Origin: Hahellaceae bacterium
Lineage (GTDB): Bacteria > Pseudomonadota > Gammaproteobacteria > Pseudomonadales > Oleiphilaceae
Direction: 5' to 3'
NCBI GenBank assembly: GCA_016716085.1
Contig: JADJWY010000023.1
Span: 876,863-940,862 of the forward strand
DNA: 64,000 nt
Part shown: positions 18,970-28,076 of the stretch, piece after piece
Layout of the letters: each line of letters begins with the position of its first letter
How positions within the stretch are numbered: the first letter of the stretch is position 1
The notes under the pieces: model-generated
Databases searched by the model: none
Told to the model about the DNA's origin: nothing
The model's input: only the letters and a program-made list of their open reading frames with translations
Position numbers and translations under genes: made by a program

Positions 18970-20410
18970 TATTGTTGTCTCTCCCGAAAGCAATCCAATG
19001 CGGCATATCGAGTCAGGTATCGATAGGTGGTAACGAAACCATACCAGTTATTGGTGATTTTGCCACGCGCTGTTTTGTACCAGCTCTGACAATCGCTACT
19101 CCAGACGGTATGCGTCAATTTTTCCTGCAGACGATGATTAAATCGTGCCTGTATCTCAGGCCGGACGTCCAGTGTCCATTCTCCCCTCAGAACATCCGGA
19201 CGTAAACTTCGCATCACAAAAGCAATCTGATTTTCCAGCATGCCCAAAATGGAGTGGTGCCCCAGATTGGTATTGGGACCATACAGCATAAAAAAATTCG
19301 GAAAGCCTTCTACACACATCCCCAGGTACGCTTCTGCCCCATTTGCCCAAACGTCATTCAGACGTCTTCCATTCCTCCCAACGATGGTCATGGGGGACAA
19401 AAACTCAGTCGAACGGAACCCGGTGGCATAAACCAGTGCATCCAACGTAATCTCACGACCGTCAGCCATTAGAAATTTGATTAATCCACCGCCTCGACAA
19501 AACCCGCCGCCACAACCCCTTTTTAGCGCTAAAATGGGGGGGATGGGAGGGGGGGGATAAAAAAATTTTTTAAAAACAAAAGGATAGGCCGGCGGCCCTG
19601 CGGCGGCCCCGCCCCCCCCCCCTCACAACTTCACCCCTCAAGTCCTCCCGCGCAAAGGGGCGGGGGAAAAAGGGGTGGCAACAAAAACACCCCAACACAC
19701 CGAAAAAACCCGAGCCGGGCGGCCCAGAATGGCCCCCCCGGGAATCGTCCAAAAAAGAAGGGGGCCGACGGGGACGCGAGCCCCCCGGGCGCCAACAGCA
19801 CCCCCCGGGTTGTGGGGGGGGGGGGGGCGGGGGGGGGAAAGCCGCCGGGGCCCCCCCCCCCAACCCAAACAGGGAATTATTGCAAGGGGCCGGCGCCCCC
19901 CCCCGCCCCCCCCCCCCCCGCCCGCGCAAGACCGGGGGGCCCGGGGGGGCGAGGGGGGGGGCGGCAAAGAGACCCGCCCCCCCCCCATTTCGGGAAAAAC
20001 GCCGAAAACCCCCGCCCACCCTTCGCCGCCCACACCCCCCCCCCCCAGCGCGGGCCCGGGGGGGCCCTCCCAACCACCCCCCCCCGCCCCCCCCCAACAA
20101 AGCGGCGGGGTCCGACCGCGCCACCGGGGGGCGGGGGGGGGGCGCCCAATTTTGTCCCCCCCCCCGTATTTTTTCTTTTTTTTTTGTGGGGGGGAGGGAA
20201 ACCTCCCCCCCCCCGGGGGTTGGGGCTAAAAAAAAAAAAGTATAGATGGGGAAGAACACAAGCGGCCCCCCCCGGGAAGGATTTTTCATGCCAAAAACCC
20301 CCAATGGGCCCGGGTTTTCGGGAAATAAAAAAAAGCGGGATACCCGCCTTGCTAAACCACACCCCGCGCCACCCACAAACAACCACCCAATGCACCAATA
20401 TGTCATCCAT
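18969..20410 (-). CDS. Flavin-containing (Baeyer-Villiger-type) monooxygenase, 5' two thirds base-corrupted
   Basis: The 3' part (18969 to about 19510) is clean and encodes a monooxygenase C-terminus: GREITLDALVYATGFRSTEF, FPNFFMLYGPNTNLGHHS and WYGFVTTYRYLTR. Upstream the sequence degenerates into G and C runs, yet from an ATG at 20410 a recognisable FMO N-terminus can still be read. It begins MDDILV, then IGGFWHEKSFPGGAACVL, then HLYFFFFSPNP, which mimics the family pattern IGGTWHENxYPGAACDVPSHLYSFSFAPNP. The whole span is 1442 bp, about 480 codons, the normal length for the family. The two readable ends are one base out of frame. I conclude that this is one intact gene in the organism with unreliable bases here, not a pseudogene. 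Confidence 0.7.
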
Positions 20411-20460
20411 TCAGAGCGATCCCCTTTTATTTTTAGCGTTCACCTAAATATAGGATGCCC
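19500..20460. other. Low-quality, homopolymer-smeared sequence
   Basis: About 0.95 kb consists of runs of C, G, T or A of 5-14 bases on both strands, unlike anything else in the window. Neighbouring bases appear to have been overwritten by each other, for example FWHEKSFPG where TWHENTFPG is expected. Any Pro/Gly/Arg-rich open frames in this span are artefacts. It should be treated as unreadable sequence within the monooxygenase gene. Confidence 0.85.
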
Positions 20461-20485
20461 TACCTGAACACCGCTTGGGAACACG

Positions 20486-21034
20486 TTGAATACAGGATAC
20501 TATGGCAATCGTCACCCCCCTGCGAGATCCTGCACCTTGCCTCCTCAATCACCTGTCGACCGCCAACAAATTGAAAATGCGCTGAAGCGTCTTGACCGAC
20601 TTTCAACCTGGCTCGATTCCCGCTATCGCATACCCGGCATCGGCGTCCGTTTTGGATGGGACAGCCTCTTAGGTCTGATCCCCGTCGCAGGCGACATCGC
20701 AGGCAGCCTGCTTTCGCTGTATTTTATTTACGAAGCCTGGCGTATTAAGGCACCGTCCCAATTGTTGATCAAAATGGGGGGGAATGTAGCTGTCGAGCTG
20801 GCAGGGGGCGCAATACCCATCCTGGGTGATCTTTTTGATGTTTACTGGAAATCCAATCGCAGAAATGTGGTGTTACTCCGAGAACATCTTGAGGCGCTGT
20901 TGCCGCCAGAACATCCGCCTATGCCCAAACGCTTCCAGCTTTCGGGCTGGCTGCTCAGACTGTTGGTCGGACTTCTGGTGATCACAGGTGCCCTGTTCAG
21001 CGTCTACGCCCTAAGACTCTATGGCGGGCTCTGA
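20486..21034 (+). CDS. DUF4112 domain membrane protein
   Basis: A small protein of about 170-182 residues. The DUF4112 core is clear: LDRLSTWLDSRYRIPGIGVRFGWDSLLGLIPVAGDIAGSL, a membrane helix, and AVELAGGAIPILGDLFDVYWKSNRRN. A second membrane helix lies near the C-terminus (LLVGLLVITGALFSVYAL). Function is unknown. The open frame begins with TTG at 20486, but a better start is an ATG at 20502 with AGGA four bases before it. That ATG is one frame out, and adding one C to the run at 20515-20520 would join it to the gene. Given the poor sequence just upstream, a base-calling error is likely. Confidence 0.75.
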   Translation: MNTGYYGNRHPPARSCTLPPQSPVDRQQIENALKRLDRLSTWLDSRYRIPGIGVRFGWDSLLGLIPVAGDIAGSLLSLYFIYEAWRIKAPSQLLIKMGGNVAVELAGGAIPILGDLFDVYWKSNRRNVVLLREHLEALLPPEHPPMPKRFQLSGWLLRLLVGLLVITGALFSVYALRLYGGL

Positions 21035-21114
21035 TAGGACTGGGCAAACTTTTTCATTCCTGCTTATAATCAGTTCCCCGTCATTTCCAATGATACTAAC
21101 GACAAGAGAATTTG

Positions 21115-22047
21115 ATGTTTTTCAAAAATTTACGTGTTTACCGCTTTAACCGCCCTATCCCCTGGACACAAACCGAGCTGAGCGAACGTCTCGAGGGACA
21201 CCGCTTTGTGCCCTGCCAATCCCAGGACCTGTTCCGGCTGGGCTGGAGCGCAGCAGCACCCGCCGTCGACGGAGAAGCACTCACCTTTGACCAGGGACAC
21301 TTCACTTTAATCGCCCTAAAGCGAGAAGATAAAGTACTTCCCTCCAGTGTTGTCAAAGAAGCGGTAGAACAAAAAGCAGCCGAGATCGAACTTCGGGAAC
21401 AGCGTAAGGTCGGAAAGAAAGAAAAAGGCGACCTCAAGGAGCAGGCCGTATCGGAGTTACTCCCCAAAGCTTTTTCGCGCAGCAAGCTGACCTTTGGTTA
21501 TATTGATTTTTCAAATGGCCTCCTCTGGATAGACACCGGATCGAACACGCGTGCAGACGAATTTACAGCCTGCCTGCGGGAAGCTGTCGGCTCTTTGCCG
21601 GTTCAGTTTGTCGAGCTCAATCAGAATCCCGTCCAGCTATTTACACAGTGGGTCGCCGACAATCTAAATCCCGAAGGCTTTACGGTAGGAGATCAGTGTG
21701 AATTGCGATCAGGCGACGGAACAGATACGGTCATTCGCTGTAAAGGCACTGAATCCCTTCACGATGCGATCGGCACTCACATTGAAAACGGGATGGAAGT
21801 GGCTGAACTCGCCCTGATCTGGGAGGAAAAGCTAAAATTAACGGTGAACGAATCCTTTCACCTCAAACGTCTGAAGCCACTGGACATTATGAACGATAAG
21901 GAAGGTGCCAGGGACCAAAATGCCGCAGATCGTTTCATGGGGGGGGTCAGCCTCATGACGCTGGAGTTTGCTCAATTATTCACCGCATTAACCCAGGCAC
22001 TTGGCGGTGAAGACCTCAGCAAAGTCACTCAGGACGGGGTCGTATAG
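21115..22047 (+). CDS. rdgC: Recombination-associated protein RdgC
   Basis: A 310-residue protein that follows RdgC from end to end: FFKNLRVYRFNRPI at the start, a Lys/Glu-rich stretch (KVGKKEKGDLKEQAVSELLPKAFSR), GLLWIDTGSNTRADE, LKRLKPLDIM and the C-terminal ADRFMGGVSLMTLEFAQLF. RdgC is a ring-shaped, nucleoid-associated DNA-binding protein that limits RecA activity and occurs in beta- and gammaproteobacteria. The ATG at 21115 is preferred over TTG at 21112; AAGAGA lies upstream. A terminator hairpin overlaps its stop codon. Confidence 0.93.
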   Translation: MFFKNLRVYRFNRPIPWTQTELSERLEGHRFVPCQSQDLFRLGWSAAAPAVDGEALTFDQGHFTLIALKREDKVLPSSVVKEAVEQKAAEIELREQRKVGKKEKGDLKEQAVSELLPKAFSRSKLTFGYIDFSNGLLWIDTGSNTRADEFTACLREAVGSLPVQFVELNQNPVQLFTQWVADNLNPEGFTVGDQCELRSGDGTDTVIRCKGTESLHDAIGTHIENGMEVAELALIWEEKLKLTVNESFHLKRLKPLDIMNDKEGARDQNAADRFMGGVSLMTLEFAQLFTALTQALGGEDLSKVTQDGVV

Positions 22048-22054
22048 ACCCCGT
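22034..22054 (+). terminator. rdgC terminator overlapping its stop codon
   Basis: ACGGGGTC and GACCCCGT form a perfect 8-bp stem around GTATA; the TAG stop is at 22045-22047. It is followed by ATTCTG, so the U-run is weak. Confidence 0.65.
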
Positions 22055-22162
22055 ATTCTGACGCCCCAAAATGGGACAGCCCCTACCCCATCCCGACGTT
22101 TTGCAATACACTTGTGGCTTTAACCATAACGAAAACCACAATTCACGGGATGAGGAAAATTC

Positions 22163-22501
22163 ATGAAACTGATTACAGCAGTCGTCAAGCCGTTCAAGCT
22201 GGATGACGTCAGAGAAGCACTGTCAGACTTGGGCGTGCGCGGCATGACTGTCGAAGAAGTCAAAGGCTTCGGACGCCAGAAGGGTCATACCGAACTGTAT
22301 CGCGGTGCAGAATACGCGGTCGACTTTCTGCCCAAGGTCAAGATCACCATTGCCGTCAGTGAAGATATCGTGGATAACGTGGTTGACGCCATTTTAAAAA
22401 GCGCCAATACCGGCAAAATCGGCGATGGCAAAATCTTCATCCAACCTGTTGAGCAGGTCATTCGTATTCGTACCGGCGAAACAGACAACGATGCCCTGTA
22501 A
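22163..22501 (+). CDS. glnK: Nitrogen regulatory protein P-II
   Basis: A 112-residue P-II signal protein. The T-loop with the uridylylation site Tyr51 is intact (RGAEYAVDFLPK), as are the B-loop (GKIGDGKIF) and the C-loop (RIRTGETDNDAL). It senses ATP/ADP and 2-oxoglutarate and, in its GlnK role, plugs the AmtB channel when ammonium is plentiful. It lies 45 bp upstream of amtB, the near-universal glnK-amtB arrangement, which is why glnK rather than glnB is given. Confidence 0.93.
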   Translation: MKLITAVVKPFKLDDVREALSDLGVRGMTVEEVKGFGRQKGHTELYRGAEYAVDFLPKVKITIAVSEDIVDNVVDAILKSANTGKIGDGKIFIQPVEQVIRIRTGETDNDAL

Positions 22502-22546
22502 CGCCCGACACTGAACTTCACGATTTCACCAAACAGGAGTGGATCA

Positions 22547-23842
22547 ATGAAACCGCTTTTCCGTTTTCTGACGGCGGCGCTGCTGTGCGTTTCGCCCTTT
22601 GCCTCAGCCAATGAGCTCAACGGCGCCAATACCGTCTGGATCATGACAGCTACCGCCCTCGTTCTCTTTATGACCCTGCCAGGGCTGGCGTTATTTTATG
22701 GTGGTCTGGTCCGTACCAAAAACGTTTTGTCAGTGCTCATGCAATGTTTTGCGATTACCGGCATGGCATCTCTCGTTTGGCTGATTGCTGGCTACAGTCT
22801 GGTGTTCACAGACGGGGGCTCAATGAATGACTGGATTGGCAGCCTGGATCAGTTCATGCTGGCAAACGTCAAACTTGACAGTCTCGCTGGCGAGATCCCC
22901 GAGTCTGTCTTTGCCATGTTCCAGATGACCTTCGCGGTGATTACGCCAGCCCTCATCGTTGGGGGCTTCGCTGAGCGGATGCGATTTTCCAGTATGTTTG
23001 TGTTTTCTGCTGCCTGGCTGCTCCTGGTGTATGTGCCTGTCACGCATTGGGTGTGGGGTGGCGGCTGGCTGCAAAAAATGGGCCTGCTGGATTTCGCCGG
23101 CGGAACCGTTGTGCATATCACGGCGGGTGCCGCCGCTCTGGTGACCGCCATCGTGCTGGGTAAACGCAAAGGCTTTCCTGAAACGGCCATGCCTCCCCAC
23201 AACCTGACAATGACCGTTACCGGTGCAGGGATGCTTTGGGTTGGCTGGTTTGGCTTTAACGGTGGAAGCGCCCTGGCGGCTAACGGCAGTGCCGGCATGG
23301 CGATTCTGGTTACCCACATCTCTGCGGCGGCAGGATGTATGGCGTGGATGATCATGGAATGGGTACGCTACGGCAAACCCTCCGTACTGGGAATTGTCAC
23401 AGGGATGGTCGCTGGACTGGGCACAATAACCCCCGCATCCGGGTTTGTCGGCCCCGGCGGCGCACTGGTTATTGGTCTGGCAGCTGGCTTCATCTGCTAT
23501 CAAGCCACCCAGTTCATCAAACGCACACTGAAAATTGACGACTCACTGGACGTCTTCCCGGTGCACGGAGTTGGCGGCATCCTGGGCACCTTCCTGGCGG
23601 GCATTTTTGCCTCCTCGGAACTGGGTGTTTTCAGTGGCCATGGATTCGCGGAGGGCATGACACTCTCCAGCCAGGTTAAAGTTCAATTGATCGGCATAAT
23701 CAGCACTTTTGTTTATACCGCAGTCGTCACCTATATCCTGATCAAACTCATCGATGTTCTGATGGGTGTTCGTGTTTCGCGTGATGAAGAAACCGAAGGT
23801 CTCGATATCGTTCTGCATGACGAAAAAGGATACAACCTATAA
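22547..23842 (+). CDS. amtB: Ammonium transporter
   Basis: A 431-residue Amt channel with a cleavable signal peptide (cleavage near ASA-NEL) and 11 expected helices. Family motifs visible include GLALFYGGLVRTKN, the FQMTFAVITPALIVGGFAERM segment with the phenylalanine gate region, WVWGGGW, DFAGGTVVHITAG with the first pore histidine, GWFGFNGGSAL and DVFPVHGVGGILGTFLAGIFA with the second pore histidine. It conducts ammonium into the cytoplasm and is controlled by the adjacent P-II protein. A GGAG precedes the ATG. Confidence 0.95.
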   Translation: MKPLFRFLTAALLCVSPFASANELNGANTVWIMTATALVLFMTLPGLALFYGGLVRTKNVLSVLMQCFAITGMASLVWLIAGYSLVFTDGGSMNDWIGSLDQFMLANVKLDSLAGEIPESVFAMFQMTFAVITPALIVGGFAERMRFSSMFVFSAAWLLLVYVPVTHWVWGGGWLQKMGLLDFAGGTVVHITAGAAALVTAIVLGKRKGFPETAMPPHNLTMTVTGAGMLWVGWFGFNGGSALAANGSAGMAILVTHISAAAGCMAWMIMEWVRYGKPSVLGIVTGMVAGLGTITPASGFVGPGGALVIGLAAGFICYQATQFIKRTLKIDDSLDVFPVHGVGGILGTFLAGIFASSELGVFSGHGFAEGMTLSSQVKVQLIGIISTFVYTAVVTYILIKLIDVLMGVRVSRDEETEGLDIVLHDEKGYNL

Positions 23843-24138
23843 GCACCGCAGGGCCGATTTTCTTCCTGAAAGCCGGCCCGTCACCAAATACAGACAGCCT
23901 AACCCTTTCATATTCGTTAAATTAAAATACCCCACCCTCCCATTAGATTGAACTGCATCACATTTATCCAACCCCACCCCAACAACTGTCGCAAATAAAA
24001 GACAGCACTCAACTCCATACGCAAATACCGAAAGTTTGATCTGTTTACAATCAACAACTTAGCCAACAATAGCGAGATGGCACACTTTATGCTTATAGCA
24101 TGTAACTTATAATTCGCCAGAAAAACTTAAGGAAATCT

Positions 24139-25116
24139 ATGAAATACGGACGACGCTCAGCAGCTGTAATACGAGGCGCCGAAACACGAGCATGGATGAC
24201 AGACTCAAAACGCTTTTTGCAGTCCCTGACCACCCTTTTGATGGTTCTATTTTTGACTGCCTGCTCATCCGCGGAAGACCCTTTGGCACTGACCAGTGCC
24301 GGTAATGCCAGTAGCGCCAGCGGTGGGCAGGAAAATACACCCATAACGTCGCCGGATGAAACGCAAGGCGAAACAACTTCACCTGCGACACCCAGCACCC
24401 CAGGTGAAACAACTAATCCAGGTACCGAATCACCTCAAACGCCCTCAGGCTCTTTCCAGAATCCCACGCTACCTGGCGTCCCAACAAGCCCTGACGCTCC
24501 AACAAGCCCAGGCACGCCAAGCACCCCTGGCACAACACCAGAAACCGACAACGATATCGACTCTCCTTCACCAGTACCAACGCCAGCGTTCACCATTAAG
24601 ACGCCCCCACAATCTCAGCAGGTTGCAGAAGGGGATAGCGTAACGTTTCAGGTGGAAATAGACAGTCGGTACAGTGCTTCGATCCAGTGGTACTATAATG
24701 GTAGAGTGATCGCAGGAGCGATGGGGCGGGTGTATATCATCCCGCGGACCACCCTGAGCCATGCGGGTAATTACCAGGTCAAGGTTACCGCCGCAAAGCA
24801 GCAGCTCATGAGCCCGATTGCCACCCTTGATGTCGCGCCCGAAACCGCTTCCGCAGAGGGTTCAGCCACCATCACATGGGTCCGACCGAGCCAACGGGAA
24901 AGTGGTGCGACGTTGGACCGATCCGACATTAAAACCTACCGGATCTATCACACCAGTTCAAAGGAAGAAGAAGCGGTTTATGAAGTGGCGGGAGACAAAA
25001 CGTCATTCACCGTTGATCGTTTAACGAGTGGCCATCACTCCTTTGCCTTAACGACTGTCGACTCTGACGATCGTGAAAGCACGCTTTCGACGGTTGTAAG
25101 CAAAACCATTTTGTAA
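24139..25116 (+). CDS. Lipoprotein with Ig-like and fibronectin-like domains
   Basis: A 325-residue exported protein. A signal region ends in a lipobox, LTACSS, with the cysteine near residue 43. The n-region is unusually long and contains GRRSAAV, resembling a twin-arginine motif; an in-frame ATG at 24193 would give an ordinary lipoprotein signal. A Pro/Thr/Ser-rich linker with PGTPSTPGTTPET-type repeats covers about residues 60-145. An Ig-like domain follows (VTFQVEIDSRYSASIQWYYNGRVIAG, AGNYQVKVTA), then a fibronectin type III-like domain. GGAA lies 5-6 bases before the ATG at 24139. It is probably surface-exposed and adhesive, but the ligand is unknown. The 296 bp upstream are AT-rich and hold no other gene. 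Confidence 0.75.
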   Translation: MKYGRRSAAVIRGAETRAWMTDSKRFLQSLTTLLMVLFLTACSSAEDPLALTSAGNASSASGGQENTPITSPDETQGETTSPATPSTPGETTNPGTESPQTPSGSFQNPTLPGVPTSPDAPTSPGTPSTPGTTPETDNDIDSPSPVPTPAFTIKTPPQSQQVAEGDSVTFQVEIDSRYSASIQWYYNGRVIAGAMGRVYIIPRTTLSHAGNYQVKVTAAKQQLMSPIATLDVAPETASAEGSATITWVRPSQRESGATLDRSDIKTYRIYHTSSKEEEAVYEVAGDKTSFTVDRLTSGHHSFALTTVDSDDRESTLSTVVSKTIL

Positions 25117-25129
25117 TTGCACCCAGGTA

Positions 25130-27910
25130 TCAAGCATCCGAATGCTCATTCGGATGCTTGTAGCGCAACTGCTCAGACTGCCAATCATCAGGCTCATTCA
25201 ATTGCAGCCGCAACGCCATGACCTCTTCATCAGGGTCATAGCGCTTTGAAAAGCCCAACTTCTCAGCAAGTCGCAACATCGGCTTGTTGTCGGGCAAAAC
25301 AGATCCGATCATCTCGACCGTCCCTCGCTCAGTACAATAGTCAATGATTTTACGCATCATGACCCACCCCAGGCGCTCACCTTTCATTTGGTCTGACACG
25401 ATAATGGCAAACTCACACTGAAGATTATCAGGATCGGTCCAGACCCGCACCGTACCCAGAATCTCCTCGGTTGCGAAATCGGCGGGCGAGTTTTCTTCCT
25501 GCCCCATTTCGTGACTAACCGCCACAAAGGCCATTTCCCGGTCATAGTCCAGGTGCAACATTTGCACCAGCTCTTCATGACTAAAGCTCTTACGGTAATG
25601 AAAGTAGCGATAGCGAATCGACTCAGGCGACAGCTTTGAATGAAAGGCAACGTGAGCCGGCTCATCCTCGGCCCGAACAGGCCGCAACTCAACCTTACGC
25701 CGACTGACCGGTAGCATGATCCACTCCCTCAACTCTTTCGGATAGGGCAAGATCGTCGTGCGTGCGGGCTCATCCAGGTCTACACGAGCCGAGAGAGCCA
25801 TCGCACTGTGGCTCCCGAAATAATAAGGAACAATTTCAATCCCCTTGATCTCAGGAATATCGGACACAATTTGCGAGACAATGATCAGTGTTTCGCACAA
25901 CCGCGCCAGATCCGTATCCGGCTGATCGCTGAACTCAAGCAGCATTTGATACATGTGACTTTGACACACAAGGTCTCGTGCCAACACCTGATTCAATGGC
26001 GGCAGGGCTATTTGTCTATCCGCCAGCATATTTAACCGACTCCCACTGGCCCCGCAAAATATCAAAGGTCCGAACACCGGATCACGCGCAACCCCCAAAC
26101 TAAAGGCCACGCCCCCCCTTGCCTGCCTGAAAGGTTGAACCGCATACCCCATAAAAGCACTGCCTGGAAAAAAGCGTTGCACATGCGCTTTCATTGCAAG
26201 GCAGGCTTCGCGGATGGCCAAGCCACCCTCCAGCCCTCTCACATGCCCCAGGTACCGTGCCAGGCTAACGCCGTCTTCAGCAAAGGGGTAGCAACCCGCT
26301 TCGTGAAGTATCCGAACATCCACTTTACCTTCAATCGACTCAGCCAGCGCTTCAACCTCCTCTACGCCATACGCGAAGTGGGTTTCCAGCATGGGAATCT
26401 GATAAGCGCTCATCAGCTCGTTGGCCTCAGGCGCCGTAAGATAGCGTCGTCCCGATCGGTAGACCTCAAGCACTTGTTTCCGTGCGGCAGTATAGTCGTC
26501 ATCGAGTCGTTTATAGCTCTCCGGCGTTTCACGCAGAACGCGTTGACTCCGCTCATGGTTCACGCGATGCATGAACGCTTTTACTGCTTTTTCAGGCGAG
26601 GTATAGCTGGGTATTCCAGCCTGATAAAACGCTTCTCGCGCATCCATCACCGTACTGTGGCCCAGCCAGCATGCCAGCACATTCAAACGCGAGGCCTTTG
26701 CCGCCTGGATAACGGCGTCTGCGATCTGCAGACTATCTTCCGTTAACGTTGGTGAGAACATAACCAACAAATTGTGAACATTCGGATCCTTATCCAGGAT
26801 CTCGATCGCCTTGCGATAGGTTGCCGGATCGGCACTGTAATCGAGGTCTATCGGATTCCGTCTAGACCAGTAAGGAGGCAGGAAGCGAGACAACTCTCTC
26901 TGAGTATCCTCCGATAACTCTCCAAGTTCACCATTAAGAAACCTCAGGCGATCAATCGCCATGACACTGGGACCAAAGCCATTGCTGATGATGTGCAGCG
27001 AGTGCTGTCGCACGGGCCGCATGCGGCTCAGCGTTTCAAGCGCATCGAACATCTCATCGGTACCATTGACCCTTAAGGCTCCCGCCCGACGAAACACGGC
27101 GTCATAAATTTTATCGCCACTGGGCAGGCCCGCCGGAAGCGCCTGTGGCTTCCATTGAGACTCCGCATAGCGACCACTCTTCAGAACGATTACAGGCTTG
27201 CTTCGGGCCACGGCCCGAACCGCCGACATGAACCGTCTCGGCTCCGTCACGTTTTCGATATGCAGAAGAATTGCCTTGGTATGACGATCCTGTGCCAGAT
27301 AGTCAATCAGGTCGTCCAGACCGATATCTACGCCATCGCCCAAGGTGGTAATATGAGAAAAGCCCACGCCACGATATAAGGACCAGTCAATCAACGCGCT
27401 GGCGATCGTACCCGACTGCCCAATAAACGCAATCTTGCCCTGTATGACCCCCATATGCATGTAGGTCGCATTCAGCGCCTTGCTGGGCACCATGATCCCG
27501 ATGGTTTCCGGACCCAGCAGTCTGACGCCCACCGATCGGGCCACTTCATCCACGGAATACATCAGTGGACGTCCACTTTTGCTGTGCGTCCGGGACAAAC
27601 CGCCCGTCAGGATCATGGCAGTCTTGACCTTGTGCTGCCCCAAGTCACGTATTACGGAGGGAATCGTCTCTGGTGGGGTACAGATAATGGCCAAATCCGG
27701 GACGAATGGCATGAATCGAATGCGACGCACACAGGGGATGCCATGAACATCATCATAGCCCTTGTCATTGACGACCAGCAGCTTGCCCCGGTACTCGGAG
27801 GCTAAAAGATTACGTAATACAATCCCCCCAAGATTATGGCTGCGCTCAGACGCGCCCAAAATCGCAATTGACTGGGGATTAAACAATGCTTCGAGATGAC
27901 GGGTGCTCAC
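25130..27910 (-). CDS. patZ: Pat/PatZ-type protein lysine acetyltransferase
   Basis: A protein of about 926 residues combining an NDP-forming acyl-CoA synthetase-like region with a C-terminal GNAT domain. The CoA-binding domain is near the N-terminus (FNPQSIAILGASERSHNLGGIVLRNL), then the ligase-like GQSGTIASALIDW and ATP-grasp-like regions, then the GNAT part (VRAEDEPAHVAFHSKLSPESIRYRYF, VSDQMKGERLGWVMMRKIIDY). This is the layout of Pat/YfiQ, which acetylates acetyl-CoA synthetase and other proteins. The GTG at 27910 has a strong GGAGGG 6 bases upstream; the frame extends to a TTG at 27928. It diverges from a deacetylase gene. Confidence 0.88.
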   Translation of the reverse strand: MSTRHLEALFNPQSIAILGASERSHNLGGIVLRNLLASEYRGKLLVVNDKGYDDVHGIPCVRRIRFMPFVPDLAIICTPPETIPSVIRDLGQHKVKTAMILTGGLSRTHSKSGRPLMYSVDEVARSVGVRLLGPETIGIMVPSKALNATYMHMGVIQGKIAFIGQSGTIASALIDWSLYRGVGFSHITTLGDGVDIGLDDLIDYLAQDRHTKAILLHIENVTEPRRFMSAVRAVARSKPVIVLKSGRYAESQWKPQALPAGLPSGDKIYDAVFRRAGALRVNGTDEMFDALETLSRMRPVRQHSLHIISNGFGPSVMAIDRLRFLNGELGELSEDTQRELSRFLPPYWSRRNPIDLDYSADPATYRKAIEILDKDPNVHNLLVMFSPTLTEDSLQIADAVIQAAKASRLNVLACWLGHSTVMDAREAFYQAGIPSYTSPEKAVKAFMHRVNHERSQRVLRETPESYKRLDDDYTAARKQVLEVYRSGRRYLTAPEANELMSAYQIPMLETHFAYGVEEVEALAESIEGKVDVRILHEAGCYPFAEDGVSLARYLGHVRGLEGGLAIREACLAMKAHVQRFFPGSAFMGYAVQPFRQARGGVAFSLGVARDPVFGPLIFCGASGSRLNMLADRQIALPPLNQVLARDLVCQSHMYQMLLEFSDQPDTDLARLCETLIIVSQIVSDIPEIKGIEIVPYYFGSHSAMALSARVDLDEPARTTILPYPKELREWIMLPVSRRKVELRPVRAEDEPAHVAFHSKLSPESIRYRYFHYRKSFSHEELVQMLHLDYDREMAFVAVSHEMGQEENSPADFATEEILGTVRVWTDPDNLQCEFAIIVSDQMKGERLGWVMMRKIIDYCTERGTVEMIGSVLPDNKPMLRLAEKLGFSKRYDPDEEVMALRLQLNEPDDWQSEQLRYKHPNEHSDA
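25131..25160. terminator. Bidirectional terminator between convergent genes
   Basis: CAAGCATCCGAATG and CATTCGGATGCTTG form a perfect 14-bp stem with a 2-base centre. It lies 14 bp after the lipoprotein stop and inside the last codons of the acetyltransferase gene. Confidence 0.75.
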
Positions 27911-28076
27911 GGATTCCCTCCTCGGCAAGAACCAGATCCATTCTAGACCAATGTCAGCTCGTCAGGTTGATAAGCGTCAACCTCCGGTGTTTGCGATTGA
28001 CGTTCCAAAGCGTAAAATGGCACCAACGCCTGTGCGCCCCTGAATTCGACGCATTCTTAGACGAGACACAACTATA

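Noticed and set aside
19570..20447. Several long Pro/Gly/Arg-rich open reading frames on both strands
   Set aside because: They arise from G and C homopolymer runs in badly called sequence; the true gene here is the minus-strand monooxygenase.
22070..22110. Possible sigma-54 promoter upstream of glnK (a TTGCA is present)
   Set aside because: The -24 GG element is absent at the required spacing, so the match to TGGCACG-N4-TTGCA fails.
24361..24560. Tandem-repeat or CRISPR-like array in the Pro/Thr linker of the lipoprotein
   Set aside because: Repeats are short, imperfect and in frame with a protein linker; no constant repeat-spacer length exists. No CRISPR array or tRNA gene was recognised anywhere in the window.
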